Part shown: piece after piece, positions 21,227 through 29,691 of the stretch
Layout of the letters: every line of letters starts with the position of its first letter
Numbering within the stretch: position 1 is the first letter of the stretch
From: Candidatus Saccharibacteria bacterium UBA6209
Lineage (GTDB): Bacteria; Patescibacteriota; Saccharimonadia; Saccharimonadales; Saccharimonadaceae
Assembly: GCA_002421965.1 (NCBI GenBank)
Contig: DISN01000005.1
Span: 1 to 64,000, forward strand
DNA length: 64,000 nt
Reading direction: 5' to 3'
Program-made: the position numbers and the translations under genes
The notes under the pieces: model-generated
What the model was told of the DNA's origin: nothing
What the model saw: the letters and a program-made list of their open reading frames with translations, nothing else
The model's database searches: none

Positions 21227-21312
21227 AGAATAGTATTACATTAAAATACAAACACAAATCCCATGCATGATATAATAATAAGTGGGTATAACTAACTCAG
21301 AAAGGAGCAGTT

Positions 21313-21534
21313 ATGCAAGAAATGCAGACAATCGTAACACTTCTAACAGTTATTGTTACACTGTTGTCGCTAGTCACCATGACGCTACTTGGTGTCATGA
21401 TAGCTCTTTTGGTCAAGCTTCGAAAAGTTGCCAAAAAAGTTGACGATGTTACATCAAATATCGTTCGGGTGACAGAGTGGTTTTCACCCACAAAAATCAT
21501 CAGTTCTATCGCAGATTTGTTTAGTAAGAAGTAA
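21313..21534 (+). CDS. Small membrane protein
   Basis: 73 residues: one or two membrane helices (TLLTVIVTLLSLVTMTLLGVMIALLV) followed by a basic amphipathic helix ending WFSPTKIISSIADLFSKK. AAAGGAG site before the ATG. It is cotranscribed with the YtxH gene 23 bp downstream and may be an envelope-stress partner of it; this is inferred from position only. Confidence 0.75.
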   Translation: MQEMQTIVTLLTVIVTLLSLVTMTLLGVMIALLVKLRKVAKKVDDVTSNIVRVTEWFSPTKIISSIADLFSKK

Positions 21535-21557
21535 TCCTAAAAAGGAGGCAAAGTATT

Positions 21558-21827
21558 ATGAAGAAACTTCTAACAGTTATCGGTGCAGCAGTTGCCGGCG
21601 TAGCCGCAGGTATCTTGATGGCGCCTAAGAGCGGCAAAGAAATTCGTGAAGATATCAAGAAGAAAGCCCAGGAATTTAGCTCTGAGGCCGAAAAGCGAAC
21701 AGAGCAGGCAAAGAGCGCCGCTAAAGATAGCGCCGAGACTATTAAGTCTGGTGCTAAGAAAGTTGGCGAAACTGCTACCGACGTTGCAAAAGACGTCAAG
21801 CGTAACGTCGAGAAAAACTTCAAGTAG
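21558..21827 (+). CDS. YtxH-domain general-stress-like protein
   Basis: 89 residues. Gly/Ala-rich membrane helix at the N-terminus (VIGAAVAGVAAGILMAPKSG), then KEIREDIKKKAQEFSSEAEK and a long charged helix rich in Lys, Ala and Glu, as in the YtxH/gas-vesicle-like family. AAAGGAGG site. The function of the family is poorly defined. Confidence 0.8.
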   Translation: MKKLLTVIGAAVAGVAAGILMAPKSGKEIREDIKKKAQEFSSEAEKRTEQAKSAAKDSAETIKSGAKKVGETATDVAKDVKRNVEKNFK

Positions 21828-21847
21828 CCTTAGCGGACAATAAATAA

Positions 21848-21875
21848 ATGCCCTTGAGTAAATCGAGGGCATTTT
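21848..21875 (+). terminator. Rho-independent terminator
   Basis: 10-bp stem ATGCCCTTGA / TCGAGGGCAT with one wobble pair and a GTAAA loop, followed by TTT. It ends the YtxH operon. Confidence 0.8.
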
Positions 21876-21920
21876 ATGTCTCGGTTGACTGATTACCGCC
21901 GGCAATAGATAATAGATAGA

Positions 21921-22466
21921 GTGAAGCGACGACTAATCATTGGCCTACTTATCACAGCTGCCGGTCTTGGCCTGGTTTTTGGCAGGGTAGCTACGGCCCA
22001 AGAGCCCATCCAGCAGACGGAGATCACAGTTGTCGATAATGTTCGAAGCCGCTGCGACAGTCTTCAGAGTTCATTGGGTCGCCTACATACTAGCGATGCG
22101 CTACTTCGGGTTAATGTTGGGCAGACGTATAATTCTATATCGGTAAGGCTGATGGCCAGACTCAATAGCCGACTGGCTCTAAATAGGATCGATAGCCTGG
22201 AGACGGTAGAGATTGCTAATCGCTTTGATCAGCTGCGTGTTGAGTTTGCTGCAAATTATAATGACTACGAAACGGCTATGTCGTCGTTGGTCAAGATTGA
22301 TTGTAAGCAAAAACCAGCAGAATTTTATGCACAATTACTGACAACTCGTGATCTACGGCTTAGGCTTGCCGAGACAGTGAAGCTGTTAAACGGTAGCATC
22401 TCTGACTATCGAACGGCTGTTGAGCGAGTAAAATTCAGTCTAGGCGGAGGTAGCAATGAAGGATAA
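21921..22466 (+). CDS. Exported helical protein, unknown
   Basis: 181 residues, GTG start. Signal peptide or anchor (LIIGLLITAAGLGLVFGRVATAQ). The mature part is predicted mainly helical with two cysteines (RSRCDSLQSS, KIDCKQKPAEF). It overlaps the next gene by 11 bp, so the two form a unit. No family recognised. Confidence 0.7.
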   Translation: MKRRLIIGLLITAAGLGLVFGRVATAQEPIQQTEITVVDNVRSRCDSLQSSLGRLHTSDALLRVNVGQTYNSISVRLMARLNSRLALNRIDSLETVEIANRFDQLRVEFAANYNDYETAMSSLVKIDCKQKPAEFYAQLLTTRDLRLRLAETVKLLNGSISDYRTAVERVKFSLGGGSNEG

Positions 22467-22791
22467 GCTGAACGAGCTAATTCATCGGCATAGGTTACCA
22501 GCCTTCCTGGTTGCTGTAGTGGTTTTGGCGGGAGTTTTGGTGGTGATTTCGGTATCGGTGTATTATCGATCAGGCGCTTATCAGTTAGACTTAAGTCGCC
22601 CAGAGTACAAAGACGTTCGCTCGCAGATTGAAAAAGACAAAAAAGTGAATGACCTATTTGATGCACAGGGTCCCGTGGATGAAGCGACTCTTAACGATTT
22701 CCTAAAGCAATACCAAGAAGAGGCTGACAAGGCCCTCGAGGCAGATGCCTTTGGCACCGATGTGCTTAGCAATGAACAGCTAGGTATATAG
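22456..22791 (+). CDS. Small single-pass membrane protein, unknown
   Basis: 111 residues; membrane helix at ~14-35 (LPAFLVAVVVLAGVLVVISVSVYY), then a charged helical tail (SQIEKDKKVNDLF ... QYQEEADKALEADAFG). It overlaps the 21921 gene, with GGCGGAGG upstream. Function unknown. Confidence 0.7.
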   Translation: MKDKLNELIHRHRLPAFLVAVVVLAGVLVVISVSVYYRSGAYQLDLSRPEYKDVRSQIEKDKKVNDLFDAQGPVDEATLNDFLKQYQEEADKALEADAFGTDVLSNEQLGI

Positions 22792-22792
22792 T

Positions 22793-23689
22793 TTAGCGGT
22801 TAATGTCGGCAGCGGGTAGACTGGTGACAGTGATGTCTTTTTTGTCTAGCGCTACCATTAGGCGGTTTCGCATTTCAAGTGTGACCGACCATTGGTCTGA
22901 TGGCATGGTTTTGCCGGAAATTATTAGCTCAATACTTTTTTCGGTAACTTCACCAATAGCTACGAATTGAGGTGCATCGATAATTTTACGCTTCCAGGCT
23001 GGATCGCTCATCAGAGTCTCGCCAACATCATTGATTAGTTTGACCGCCTTGTCGATATTGGTATCGGCGGCAACGTAAATACTAAATCTCGCTATGCTAT
23101 AGCCCATAGTTTTGTTGATTACTTTCTGGATTGTGCCATTTGGTATGTAATGGACGCTGCCATCGCGGTCTCGGATGACGGTTGAGCGAGTGCCAACCCG
23201 CTCGACGGTGCCGACTGAGCCCATGATATCCACAACATCACCAACTCGATACTGATTTTCACTGATGATAAATATACCAGTCAGAAAATCCTTGATCAGA
23301 GATTGCGATCCAAAGCCAATCGCCACACCAATAATTCCAGCGCTAGCAAATAGCGGTGACAAGTCAAAGCCAAATAATTTATTGGCAATCATCGCAACCG
23401 CATAAATCAGCATAATAATTCGCCAAGAACTCGTTATCAGCTCCTGGATAGTTTTTTCACGCTTTTCTCGATCTTTACGATGCCACGCACGATGCTTGGC
23501 CGCTTGACGAATTATATAGCGTACGCCATAGGACAAAAATACCCGGCCAATATAGTAAACAGTCACGGTGCCGATGACAATACTTAGGAATTGAATAATG
23601 GGGTCGCTAACTAGAAATCCCAGGCCACGCTTATCAAGCCATTCATCGAAGTTCCAGGCTGCCAAGAGATCATTTATAAACTTATCCAT
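22793..23689 (-). CDS. mscS: MscS-family mechanosensitive channel
   Basis: 298 residues from the ATG at 23689; a longer in-frame ORF reaching 23959 would run through trmB on the other strand and is rejected. Membrane helices near 28-45 and 77-95, then the pore helix and MscS beta domain: ASAGIIGVAIGFGSQSLIKD, GIFIISENQYRVGDVVDI, VERVGTRSTVIRDRDG, HYIPNGTI. Releases solutes on hypo-osmotic shock. TACACT ends 7 nt before the ATG, the same spacing as the divergent trmB. Confidence 0.92.
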   Translation of the reverse strand: MDKFINDLLAAWNFDEWLDKRGLGFLVSDPIIQFLSIVIGTVTVYYIGRVFLSYGVRYIIRQAAKHRAWHRKDREKREKTIQELITSSWRIIMLIYAVAMIANKLFGFDLSPLFASAGIIGVAIGFGSQSLIKDFLTGIFIISENQYRVGDVVDIMGSVGTVERVGTRSTVIRDRDGSVHYIPNGTIQKVINKTMGYSIARFSIYVAADTNIDKAVKLINDVGETLMSDPAWKRKIIDAPQFVAIGEVTEKSIELIISGKTMPSDQWSVTLEMRNRLMVALDKKDITVTSLPAADINR

Positions 23690-23713
23690 TTTCACTAGTG
23701 TATCATAGGGAGT

Positions 23714-24379
23714 ATGGCTGACATAGACCCAGATCAATTTATTATTACCAGAAAACGCAAGAAATATAAGTTTGCCAAGTTTGCCAATGCACAAAATTGC
23801 TTCGAGTTTGATGAGTGGCGGCAGCGAGACGAGCATGGGCGTGCTCATATCGATGTAGTAGAAATAGGCGCTGGTACTGGACTGTTTGTCGTCGAGTTGG
23901 CCGCTCGGCATCCAGGCCGGAGGTTTGTGGCGGTGGACGTCAAGGCTGACCGCCTGCAAAAGGGTGCATACGAGGCAATTGAGCGTGGACTAGATAATGT
24001 GTATTTTGTGCGAGCCAGGGCCGACCAAATTGATCAGTTGTTCGACGCAAAATCACTTTGGGCGATATGGCTAACGTTCTCTGACCCATACCCCAAAAAG
24101 CGGGCAGCTGGACGGCGTATGACGCATCCAACTTTTCTGGCCAAATATCAGCAGCTGTTGGCACCTGATGGGGGATTTTATATCAAGCACGACAACCCTG
24201 ATTTCTTTAAGTGGAGTCTTGAGCAGCTGGTGGCGACTGGCTGGACGATAGACGAACTTAGCTTTGATCTGCATGAGAGTAACCTGTCCGATGACTACAA
24301 AATACTAACCACCTATGAACAGCGCTGGTTGGGCGAAGGGCGCATTACTCAGTTTGCTCGCGCGAAACACCTTGATTAG
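23714..24379 (+). CDS. trmB: tRNA (guanine-46-N7)-methyltransferase
   Basis: 221 residues, normal length. SAM-binding VEIGAGTGLFVVELAARHP, then the family block LTFSDPYPKKR and the C-terminal LTTYEQRWLGEG. Makes m7G46 in tRNA variable loops. TATCAT lies 7 nt upstream of the ATG. Divergent from mscS across 24 bp. Confidence 0.93.
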   Translation: MADIDPDQFIITRKRKKYKFAKFANAQNCFEFDEWRQRDEHGRAHIDVVEIGAGTGLFVVELAARHPGRRFVAVDVKADRLQKGAYEAIERGLDNVYFVRARADQIDQLFDAKSLWAIWLTFSDPYPKKRAAGRRMTHPTFLAKYQQLLAPDGGFYIKHDNPDFFKWSLEQLVATGWTIDELSFDLHESNLSDDYKILTTYEQRWLGEGRITQFARAKHLD

Positions 24380-24394
24380 TGGTAAAATAATTCT

Positions 24395-24736
24395 ATGAAC
24401 ATTCAAGATTACAGCAGTCAAGCAATCACTACTCTCCTGGGCGACCATGCTATCACCGATATGGATGCTACGTTGCTCTCGCAGGTATTTGGTCTAATGG
24501 GCGAAAGTGGCGAGGTAGCCGAAAAGTTTAAGAAATTGATTCGTGATAAAAAAGGTGTCATTTCTGACGAGGATAAAGTCGAGATTATCAAAGAGCTCGG
24601 TGATATTTTATGGTATATTAACTCAGTCTCGCATCTGCTGGGTTCGAGTCTCGAGGAGGTTGCCGAAAAGAACTTAGATAAGGTGCTGAGTCGCAAGCAG
24701 CGCGGCAAAACTCAGGGCAGTGGCGACAATCGGTAA
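24395..24736 (+). CDS. MazG-like nucleotide pyrophosphohydrolase
   Basis: 113 residues; all-helical NTP pyrophosphatase. The metal-binding ExxE and ExxD pairs are visible: GLMGESGEVAEKFKK and EIIKELGDILWYINSV. A single MazG domain, as in house-cleaning or phage-type MazG proteins. TAAAAT (24383-24388) ends exactly 6 nt before the ATG (predicted leaderless). Confidence 0.88.
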   Translation: MNIQDYSSQAITTLLGDHAITDMDATLLSQVFGLMGESGEVAEKFKKLIRDKKGVISDEDKVEIIKELGDILWYINSVSHLLGSSLEEVAEKNLDKVLSRKQRGKTQGSGDNR

Positions 24737-24741
24737 ATATT

Positions 24742-25149
24742 ATGTCACAACAAAGTCAGTACCCATCGACTTTTTATCGTGTATCGCTTAAGGCGGTTAT
24801 TCGTGATGATCAAGGTCGGGTTTTGGTTAACAAAGAGGGTAGTATGGACACCTGGAGTCTCCCCGGTGGCGGTTGGGATCATGGCGAGACCGAGCACGAG
24901 GCAATCGCCCGTGAATTATACGAAGAACTTGGCTATAGGGGCGACTTCTCTGCTAAGCCTCAGGCTACGGCTACTTACTGGTTGGAATCTAGACAGGCGT
25001 ATCTATTGTGGATTGTTTATGATGTGGACACCGAGCACATGAATTTTAGAATCGGCGAAGACAGTACCGATGTTGCATTTATCCATCCCGACGAATTCCG
25101 CCGTCAGGCCAACAGCGGAGCCGAGCAGTGGATCGCCGATAATCTCTAG
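24742..25149 (+). CDS. Nudix hydrolase
   Basis: 135 residues. The Nudix box GGGWDHGETEHEAIARELYE followed by ELGY fits Gx5Ex7REUxEExGU. Hydrolyses a nucleoside-diphosphate-linked substrate that cannot be told from sequence. It lies 5 bp after the MazG-like gene, so two nucleotide-pool enzymes are together, and converges with murC by a 4-bp overlap. Confidence 0.9.
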   Translation: MSQQSQYPSTFYRVSLKAVIRDDQGRVLVNKEGSMDTWSLPGGGWDHGETEHEAIARELYEELGYRGDFSAKPQATATYWLESRQAYLLWIVYDVDTEHMNFRIGEDSTDVAFIHPDEFRRQANSGAEQWIADNL

Positions 25150-26408
25150 TTGGACGCTAGCTGCTGCCGTACCCAGCCATCGATTGACCCCGCTCCCATG
25201 CACAGAACCAGGTGTCCAGCGTCAATATGTCGCTGAATTTCATCCCAAAGATTATCATTAAGATCTGCCTGGTGTAGCTTAGTGGCATTAAGCTCACTAG
25301 TTAGTTCGGCTGGCGTTAAGATCTCAAGCTCGGGCGCTTCTCGACTAAGGTAGGTTGGCAGCCAGTATATTTGTTGCGCACCCGCAAAGACCGGATCAGT
25401 GTATAGGTGACGAATTTCGTGCTGACGAACATTTTGGTGCGGTTGATAGACGAGTACAACATGGTCTGATAGCTCTCGCGCCATTTGTAGCGTGGCGGTG
25501 ATTTCTGCTGGATGGTGGCCGTAGTCGCTGTAAAGATTCGGTCCAAGCTTCTCGAATCGACGATTAGTACCAGGGAAACTATTGATTGCTTCAACTACGT
25601 CTGACTGACCCTCGGAGATTATCTTGGCAGCCTGTTCGACCAAAAAGGCATTGTGCCTAGTGTGATCGCCCGCAAGTTTAATGTGTGACAGGTCCATCAG
25701 TTCATCATAGGCCTGGTAGGTGGCCGCAATATCAGGGTGCTTTAGGTAGCGCAGATCTTTCTCCCACAGCAGCGAGCTGGTCGATTGACCTAAAAATTCC
25801 ACAAATGCCTGTGAATAGGCCTCGCGGGTTGGATAAGTGTCAGGATGGTCATAGTCCAAGGCTGTAATAATGCTCAGGTGCGGTTCAAAGTGCAAGAAAT
25901 TACGATCAAACTCGTCACACTCGTAGACAAAGTATTCACTAGCTGGGTCAAATTTACCACTCGGTCCCCAAGATAGTGTCGTGCCAATAGAGTAGCTAGC
26001 GGGGATGCCAAGCTGATTCATTGTCCAAACCAGCATACCCGTGGTCGTTGTTTTACCATGCGTACCAGCAATCGCAATTAGTTTTAGGTTTTTGTCCTGG
26101 ATGATATGCGCCAATAGTTCGTCGCGCTTGCCGGTTCGTATGCCCAGCTGACGTGCTACCTGTAATTCTGGATGGTCTTGGGCTAGGGCGGATGTGTAGA
26201 TATACCAGTCAATCTCCGAAGCTTCATGCTGCTGACGCAAAAACTCCCCAGATTGATCACTCGACACTTGTATGCTGCGTCTCTCAAGCTCTTCGGTCAC
26301 CAGGCTGCTATTGATATCAGACCCAACTACATCATAGCCAGCATCGGCTGCAATCTCCGCTAGTGGACCAATTCCTACGCCGCCAATACCAGAAAAAAAT
26401 ACTCTCAT
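25146..26408 (-). CDS. murC: UDP-N-acetylmuramate--L-alanine ligase
   Basis: 420 residues, at the short end for MurC. N-terminal Rossmann-like FFSGIGGVGIGPLAEIA, the ATP P-loop AIAGTHGKTTTTGMLVW, the Mur central block VYECDEFDRNFLHFEP ... TALDYDHPDTY, and SDYGHHPAEI in the C-terminal domain. Adds the first residue of the peptidoglycan stem peptide. TATAAT (26415-26420, minus strand) ends 6 nt before the ATG (leaderless). Confidence 0.93.
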   Translation of the reverse strand: MRVFFSGIGGVGIGPLAEIAADAGYDVVGSDINSSLVTEELERRSIQVSSDQSGEFLRQQHEASEIDWYIYTSALAQDHPELQVARQLGIRTGKRDELLAHIIQDKNLKLIAIAGTHGKTTTTGMLVWTMNQLGIPASYSIGTTLSWGPSGKFDPASEYFVYECDEFDRNFLHFEPHLSIITALDYDHPDTYPTREAYSQAFVEFLGQSTSSLLWEKDLRYLKHPDIAATYQAYDELMDLSHIKLAGDHTRHNAFLVEQAAKIISEGQSDVVEAINSFPGTNRRFEKLGPNLYSDYGHHPAEITATLQMARELSDHVVLVYQPHQNVRQHEIRHLYTDPVFAGAQQIYWLPTYLSREAPELEILTPAELTSELNATKLHQADLNDNLWDEIQRHIDAGHLVLCMGAGSIDGWVRQQLASN

Positions 26409-26498
26409 AGCTTAATTATATACTATTTTTACTAATTGCTATTGCTTATTTGTCAAAACTGTGCTATACTTACAGTAGTAAGTTGATCAAAAATAAAA

Positions 26499-27716
26499 AT
26501 GTTCAAAAAAATCATCAACAACATATCATCACGACACTTCTGGCGTACAGCCAGCTTCTCCGAGATGGGGCAGCTGCACGTCGCTAGGCTGGTGCGCACG
26601 ATTGCCATTAACCTTGGTGCTGGTCTGATTGCGGTCTATATGTACAAGATTGGCTACTCGCTGGTGTTCATCTCGCTATTTTGGGTAGCTTATTTTATGC
26701 TCAAAGTGGTGATTATGCTGCCGCTAGCACAGCTAATCGCCTCGATTGGTCCACGCAAATCAATTATTATCTCGAATTTCCTCTATGTGCCGTCGATGAT
26801 TGCATTTATGTTTGTCGAGCAGTACGCTATGCCAATGTTGGTAATTACGGTAATATTTCAGACGTCTTCGGCCGCACTATATGACATGGGCTACCTGGTT
26901 GGCTTGTCTCGACTGAGTCGTGACAGCAGCAGGGGCGGGCGAGCGGTAGCAATGATGAAGATTGCCGAAACTGTCGCTAAGGGTCTAAGCCCACTAATCG
27001 GTGGTATTCTGGCGATGATGTTTGACCCACGGGCATCGTTAGTCGTTTCGCTGCTGTTCTTTGTACTAGCATCGATACCATTGATCAAGATGGTGGATTC
27101 AATGAAGACTGGTTTTCGACTAGCGCCACGGGGATTTAACTGGAAGCAGGCTACTCAGAGTTTATTGGTTCAGATCCCAATCGGCTTCGACTACTACGCC
27201 TCGACAACCGCCTGGTCACTATTTCTGGTAGTTCTAATTTTTGCGTCTGGTGGTAATGAAGTTTACGCCAAGCTTGGTGCGCTTACTTCGCTGATCCTGG
27301 TTGTGTCGCTGGTCTCGGCCTATGCCTATGGTAAGTTAATTGACAAAAAAGCTGGCGGTCAGCTGCTTGTCTGGACTGCGATCGGCAGCGTTGTCTCTAA
27401 TTTATTCCGAGTTTTTGTGCGTACACCGATTGCTGCAATTGGCACTAACGCCGCACACGAAATGATGGCGACTGGTTACTCGATGGCCTACACTAGGGGT
27501 ATGATGGACACAGCCAATCAGACTGGCTACAGGGTATTTTATGTCGCTATGACTCAGCTGACGGTTAACTTGGGGGCAGGCTTGGCCGCACTGGTGCTGG
27601 CTGTAATTATTGCTCTGCTTGGTGACAGTATTGGTTTTAGCGTATTTTATGCTATCACCTCGGTTGTGGTTATTGGTATCGCTTTCGTAAGATTTAGCGT
27701 GTATAAAAAAATATAA
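26499..27716 (+). CDS. Major facilitator superfamily transporter
   Basis: 405 residues with ~12 hydrophobic segments. The loop after the second helix reads IGPRKSIIISN, similar to the MFS loop 2-3 motif, and GGILAMMFDPRASLVVSLLF lies near helices 5-6. The substrate is not deducible. A TTGTCA ... TACTTACAGTAG region upstream may be the promoter. Confidence 0.8.
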   Translation: MFKKIINNISSRHFWRTASFSEMGQLHVARLVRTIAINLGAGLIAVYMYKIGYSLVFISLFWVAYFMLKVVIMLPLAQLIASIGPRKSIIISNFLYVPSMIAFMFVEQYAMPMLVITVIFQTSSAALYDMGYLVGLSRLSRDSSRGGRAVAMMKIAETVAKGLSPLIGGILAMMFDPRASLVVSLLFFVLASIPLIKMVDSMKTGFRLAPRGFNWKQATQSLLVQIPIGFDYYASTTAWSLFLVVLIFASGGNEVYAKLGALTSLILVVSLVSAYAYGKLIDKKAGGQLLVWTAIGSVVSNLFRVFVRTPIAAIGTNAAHEMMATGYSMAYTRGMMDTANQTGYRVFYVAMTQLTVNLGAGLAALVLAVIIALLGDSIGFSVFYAITSVVVIGIAFVRFSVYKKI

Positions 27717-27753
27717 TCGTGATATAATCATCCCTGTAACGAAGGGTGGTAAT

Positions 27754-28416
27754 TTGGCAGATAAGCGTCGGATTCAGCGTACCGTTAAGGCGGTTGAAAA
27801 AGTAAAGACCTGGCAGCTAGTAATATTGCTGCTAATGGCTGGCTTTGTGGCGGCGACTTTTTTGCGCCTTAATAACATCGGTATGATAGAGCGGCGTGAT
27901 GCTGTCTGGGCTGCCGATAAGGCGGGTGATGTTGGCAAGGTTCAAGATAGACTCTACGACCTGCAGCGCTACGTTGCGTCTCATATGAACACCGATCCGG
28001 GCAGAGTACAGCTTGACCATGCCTACAAGAAAGCCTACGATCAGGCGTTTGCTGAGTTTGAGCAAAGTATTGCCTCTCAGTCGAGTAATGACACCGTATC
28101 AAAGATACGCGAACACTGTGACGCTCAGGCGGCACAGGGTGGATATGGTCGCTTTACTACCACTGCCGACCCTAGATATGTCGCCTGTATTAATGAGCAG
28201 TGGGATTTGTATCCAGCGGCCTCGCAGGTAGACTATGTCTTTACGCCGCCATCAACTGCTCCGTACTACCATACTTTCTCACCACCCCTGTGGAGCCCCG
28301 ATTTTGCTGGCTGGTCCGTGGTGTTTTGTCTGGTTATCGTGTTGATAATTGTTGCTCGCCTGGTGACGCTGGCGGTACTCAAACTGACGTTGCATCTAAA
28401 ATATCGTCGAGTTTAG
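27754..28416 (+). CDS. Two-helix membrane protein with external domain, unknown
   Basis: 220 residues, TTG start with an AAGGGTGGT site. Membrane helices near 20-38 (LVILLLMAGFVAATFL) and 190-210 (GWSVVFCLVIVLIIVARLVTL) enclose a ~150-residue helical external domain with two cysteines (IREHCDAQ, YVACINEQW). The -10 TATAAT at 27723-27728 gives a short leader. No family recognised. Confidence 0.72.
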   Translation: MADKRRIQRTVKAVEKVKTWQLVILLLMAGFVAATFLRLNNIGMIERRDAVWAADKAGDVGKVQDRLYDLQRYVASHMNTDPGRVQLDHAYKKAYDQAFAEFEQSIASQSSNDTVSKIREHCDAQAAQGGYGRFTTTADPRYVACINEQWDLYPAASQVDYVFTPPSTAPYYHTFSPPLWSPDFAGWSVVFCLVIVLIIVARLVTLAVLKLTLHLKYRRV

Positions 28417-28418
28417 GC

Positions 28419-28447
28419 TTGACAGTGGCCACCAGAGGCGGTAATCT
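28419..28447 (+). promoter_or_regulatory. Sigma70-type promoter of the 28483 gene
   Basis: TTGACA (28419-28424), 17-nt spacer, TAATCT (28442-28447). The leader contains the AGGAGG site used by the 68-residue gene. Confidence 0.65.
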
Positions 28448-28482
28448 GGAGATGTATAGCAGTAATAGGAGGTATAAACCAC

Positions 28483-28689
28483 ATGGCTTACAAGCACACT
28501 AACTCTAAAGGTGTTACATACTACTTGCACAAAACCGATGTTGTTCTACGCGGTGGCAAAACTCAGACTATCTACTTCTTTGCAAAGGTAGAGAAGAACG
28601 AGAAGGGCGAACCAACTGATCTTCCAGAAGACCGAGTTGTTACCGAAAACCCACGCAACGGTTTCTTGACAATCAAAAAGAAGAAATAA
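28483..28689 (+). CDS. Small basic conserved-looking protein, unknown
   Basis: 68 residues, basic, predicted beta-rich, ending KKKK. It has its own promoter, a near-perfect AGGAGG site and a strong terminator, the marks of a highly expressed single gene. Aromatic-rich start (HTNSKGVTYYLHKTDVVLRG). No family recognised; a nucleic-acid-binding role would be a guess from charge only. Confidence 0.8.
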   Translation: MAYKHTNSKGVTYYLHKTDVVLRGGKTQTIYFFAKVEKNEKGEPTDLPEDRVVTENPRNGFLTIKKKK

Positions 28690-28751
28690 GCACTTGCACT
28701 TTATATTTGTTTGAGATACAGTTATATCAAACAAACAGGTGCCTAAATCGT

Positions 28752-28777
28752 CCCCGCCTCGTAGCGGGGGCTTTTTT
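28752..28777 (+). terminator. Rho-independent terminator
   Basis: CCCCGC / GCGGGG stem with a 6-nt loop, followed by GCTTTTTT. Confidence 0.9.
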
Positions 28778-28790
28778 GGGTCACTATGAA

Positions 28791-28819
28791 TTGACTTTTT
28801 ACAGCTAGTGTGCTATAAT
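28791..28819 (+). promoter_or_regulatory. Consensus promoter placing the start codon at +1
   Basis: TTGACT (28791-28796), 17-nt spacer with extended TG, TATAAT (28814-28819). The expected start of transcription coincides with the ATG at 28826, so the mRNA would have no leader. An in-frame ATG at 28808 lies inside the promoter and is rejected as a start. Confidence 0.85.
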
Positions 28820-28825
28820 GCGCAC

Positions 28826-29359
28826 ATGAGTGTACATGAAATACTCTCATCGACATACGATAGGCCTAATGGTCAGTTTGATTACGTCGATGAAGAGGGG
28901 AATGTACTTGCTGGATGGATGGAGGATGAGGTTCATTTCCAAGAGCTATCTGGAGAAGATGAATTGAGTATGCTCGAAGAGCAGATGTTGGCCGAAGAGA
29001 AGGGCCAGAATGAGATCAAGGATTCTCGAGAGCGTGCTAGGCTTGATGCTGAGGTTGAAAGGCTTGTCGATCAGCGGGGCTTGTCATATGCGATGGCCAG
29101 GCTGGCTGTATATGGACAGGTGAATGATATGGCAGATATCATTGAGGATCAGCCCGCGAGCACTCGGCGTACACCACCGAGTGCTCCGGGGGATAGTAGG
29201 TCTCGTGGCCGACGTCGTGAGCCAGTGTCGTCTAGCTTGGCATCATTAGAAATCGACAAAGCACAGTCCGACGCGGCGAAGCAGTTGGGGCGTGAACTTA
29301 CTGATAGAGAGATGATGCAGATTGCATCTGATGTCGTATCCCGACTGGGTAAGTCCTAA
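28826..29359 (+). CDS. Acidic helical protein, unknown
   Basis: 177 residues. An acidic N-terminal third (YVDEEGNVLAGWMEDEVHFQ), a charged helix (SRERARLDAEVERLVDQRGLS), a Pro/Arg-rich linker and a C-terminal helix (KQLGRELTDREMMQIASDVV). No signal peptide or membrane segment. It has one of the best promoters in the window. No family recognised. Confidence 0.72.
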   Translation: MSVHEILSSTYDRPNGQFDYVDEEGNVLAGWMEDEVHFQELSGEDELSMLEEQMLAEEKGQNEIKDSRERARLDAEVERLVDQRGLSYAMARLAVYGQVNDMADIIEDQPASTRRTPPSAPGDSRSRGRRREPVSSSLASLEIDKAQSDAAKQLGRELTDREMMQIASDVVSRLGKS

Positions 29360-29364
29360 AAAAT

Positions 29365-29397
29365 ACCCCCATCTGTCGATGAGGGGATTTTTTTGGT
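29365..29397. terminator. Terminator shared by convergent units
   Basis: ACCCCCATC ... GATGAGGGG hairpin followed by seven T on the plus strand and, on the minus strand, TATTTTTT. It ends the 28826 gene and lies just beyond the 3' remnant of the initiator tRNA read in the opposite direction. Confidence 0.75.
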
Positions 29398-29412
29398 TGC
29401 GGGGGTAGGATT
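29393..29412 (-). pseudogene. Detached 3' end of initiator tRNA
   Basis: 20 nt identical to 29578-29597 of the intact tRNA: the 3' strand of the T-arm, acceptor 3' strand and CCA. It lies 185 nt beyond the real copy. Confidence 0.85.
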
Positions 29413-29485
29413 ATCGACTAAAGCCTCCTCCGCTTGCTTGATAGAAAAATACCTTCGGTGCTTTTCTATCTGCGCCACGCTTCGC
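29413..29485 (+). repeat. T-loop hairpin repeat, copy A (reversed)
   Basis: About 73 nt, homologous in reverse orientation to the elements at 30454-30522 and 33851-33922. Shared blocks are CCTCCTCCG-YTTGCTT, a central AAATACC/GGTGCTTT hairpin and ACGCTTCGC. It is flanked by pieces of the tRNA T-arm: the 3' strand on one side, GAACCTACGAC (29486-29496) on the other. Next to it GTCGTATGTTC (29518-29528) is an inverted copy of the same T-arm strand with one mismatch. Confidence 0.7.
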
Positions 29486-29541
29486 GAACCTACGACTACG
29501 ACAAGCGAAGCTTGTCTGTCGTATGTTCAGCCTCACAAGCC

Positions 29542-29579
29542 AAGAAGAAAGCCCATCCTTGCGGACGGGCATTCTTCTT
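29542..29579 (-). terminator. Terminator of the initiator tRNA
   Basis: Read on the minus strand: AAGAAGAATGCCCGTCC, GCAA loop, GGATGGGC and TTTCTTCTT, a long stem ending in T/C-rich sequence directly after CCA. Confidence 0.8.
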
Positions 29580-29655
29580 GGTTGCGGGGGTAGGATTTGA
29601 ACCTACGACCTTTTGGTTATGAGCCAAACGAGCTACCGGGCTGCTCTACCCCGCG
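29579..29655 (-). tRNA. Initiator tRNA-fMet (CAT)
   Basis: 77 nt with encoded CCA. Acceptor CGCGGGG / CCCCGCA leaves the C1:A72 mismatch typical of bacterial initiators, and the D-stem has the initiator A11:U24 pair. Anticodon arm TTTGG-CTCATAA-CCAAA: only two of the usual three consecutive G:C pairs are present (29:41 is U:A). T-arm GTAGG-TTCAAAT-CCTAC. It is flanked on both sides by partial copies of itself. Confidence 0.96.
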
Positions 29656-29691
29656 ATAAATATTGTTGTGCCTCGGTATTCTTTGCGTCGC

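Noticed and set aside
23690..23959. 90-residue extension of the MscS ORF
   Set aside because: It overlaps trmB on the other strand; the family begins near ATG 23689, which also has a -10 box 7 nt upstream.
29434..29622. ORF ending in ...AGVGFEPTTFWL
   Set aside because: This is the well-known translation artefact of an antisense tRNA gene with its flanks; the DNA is the initiator tRNA and its remnant.
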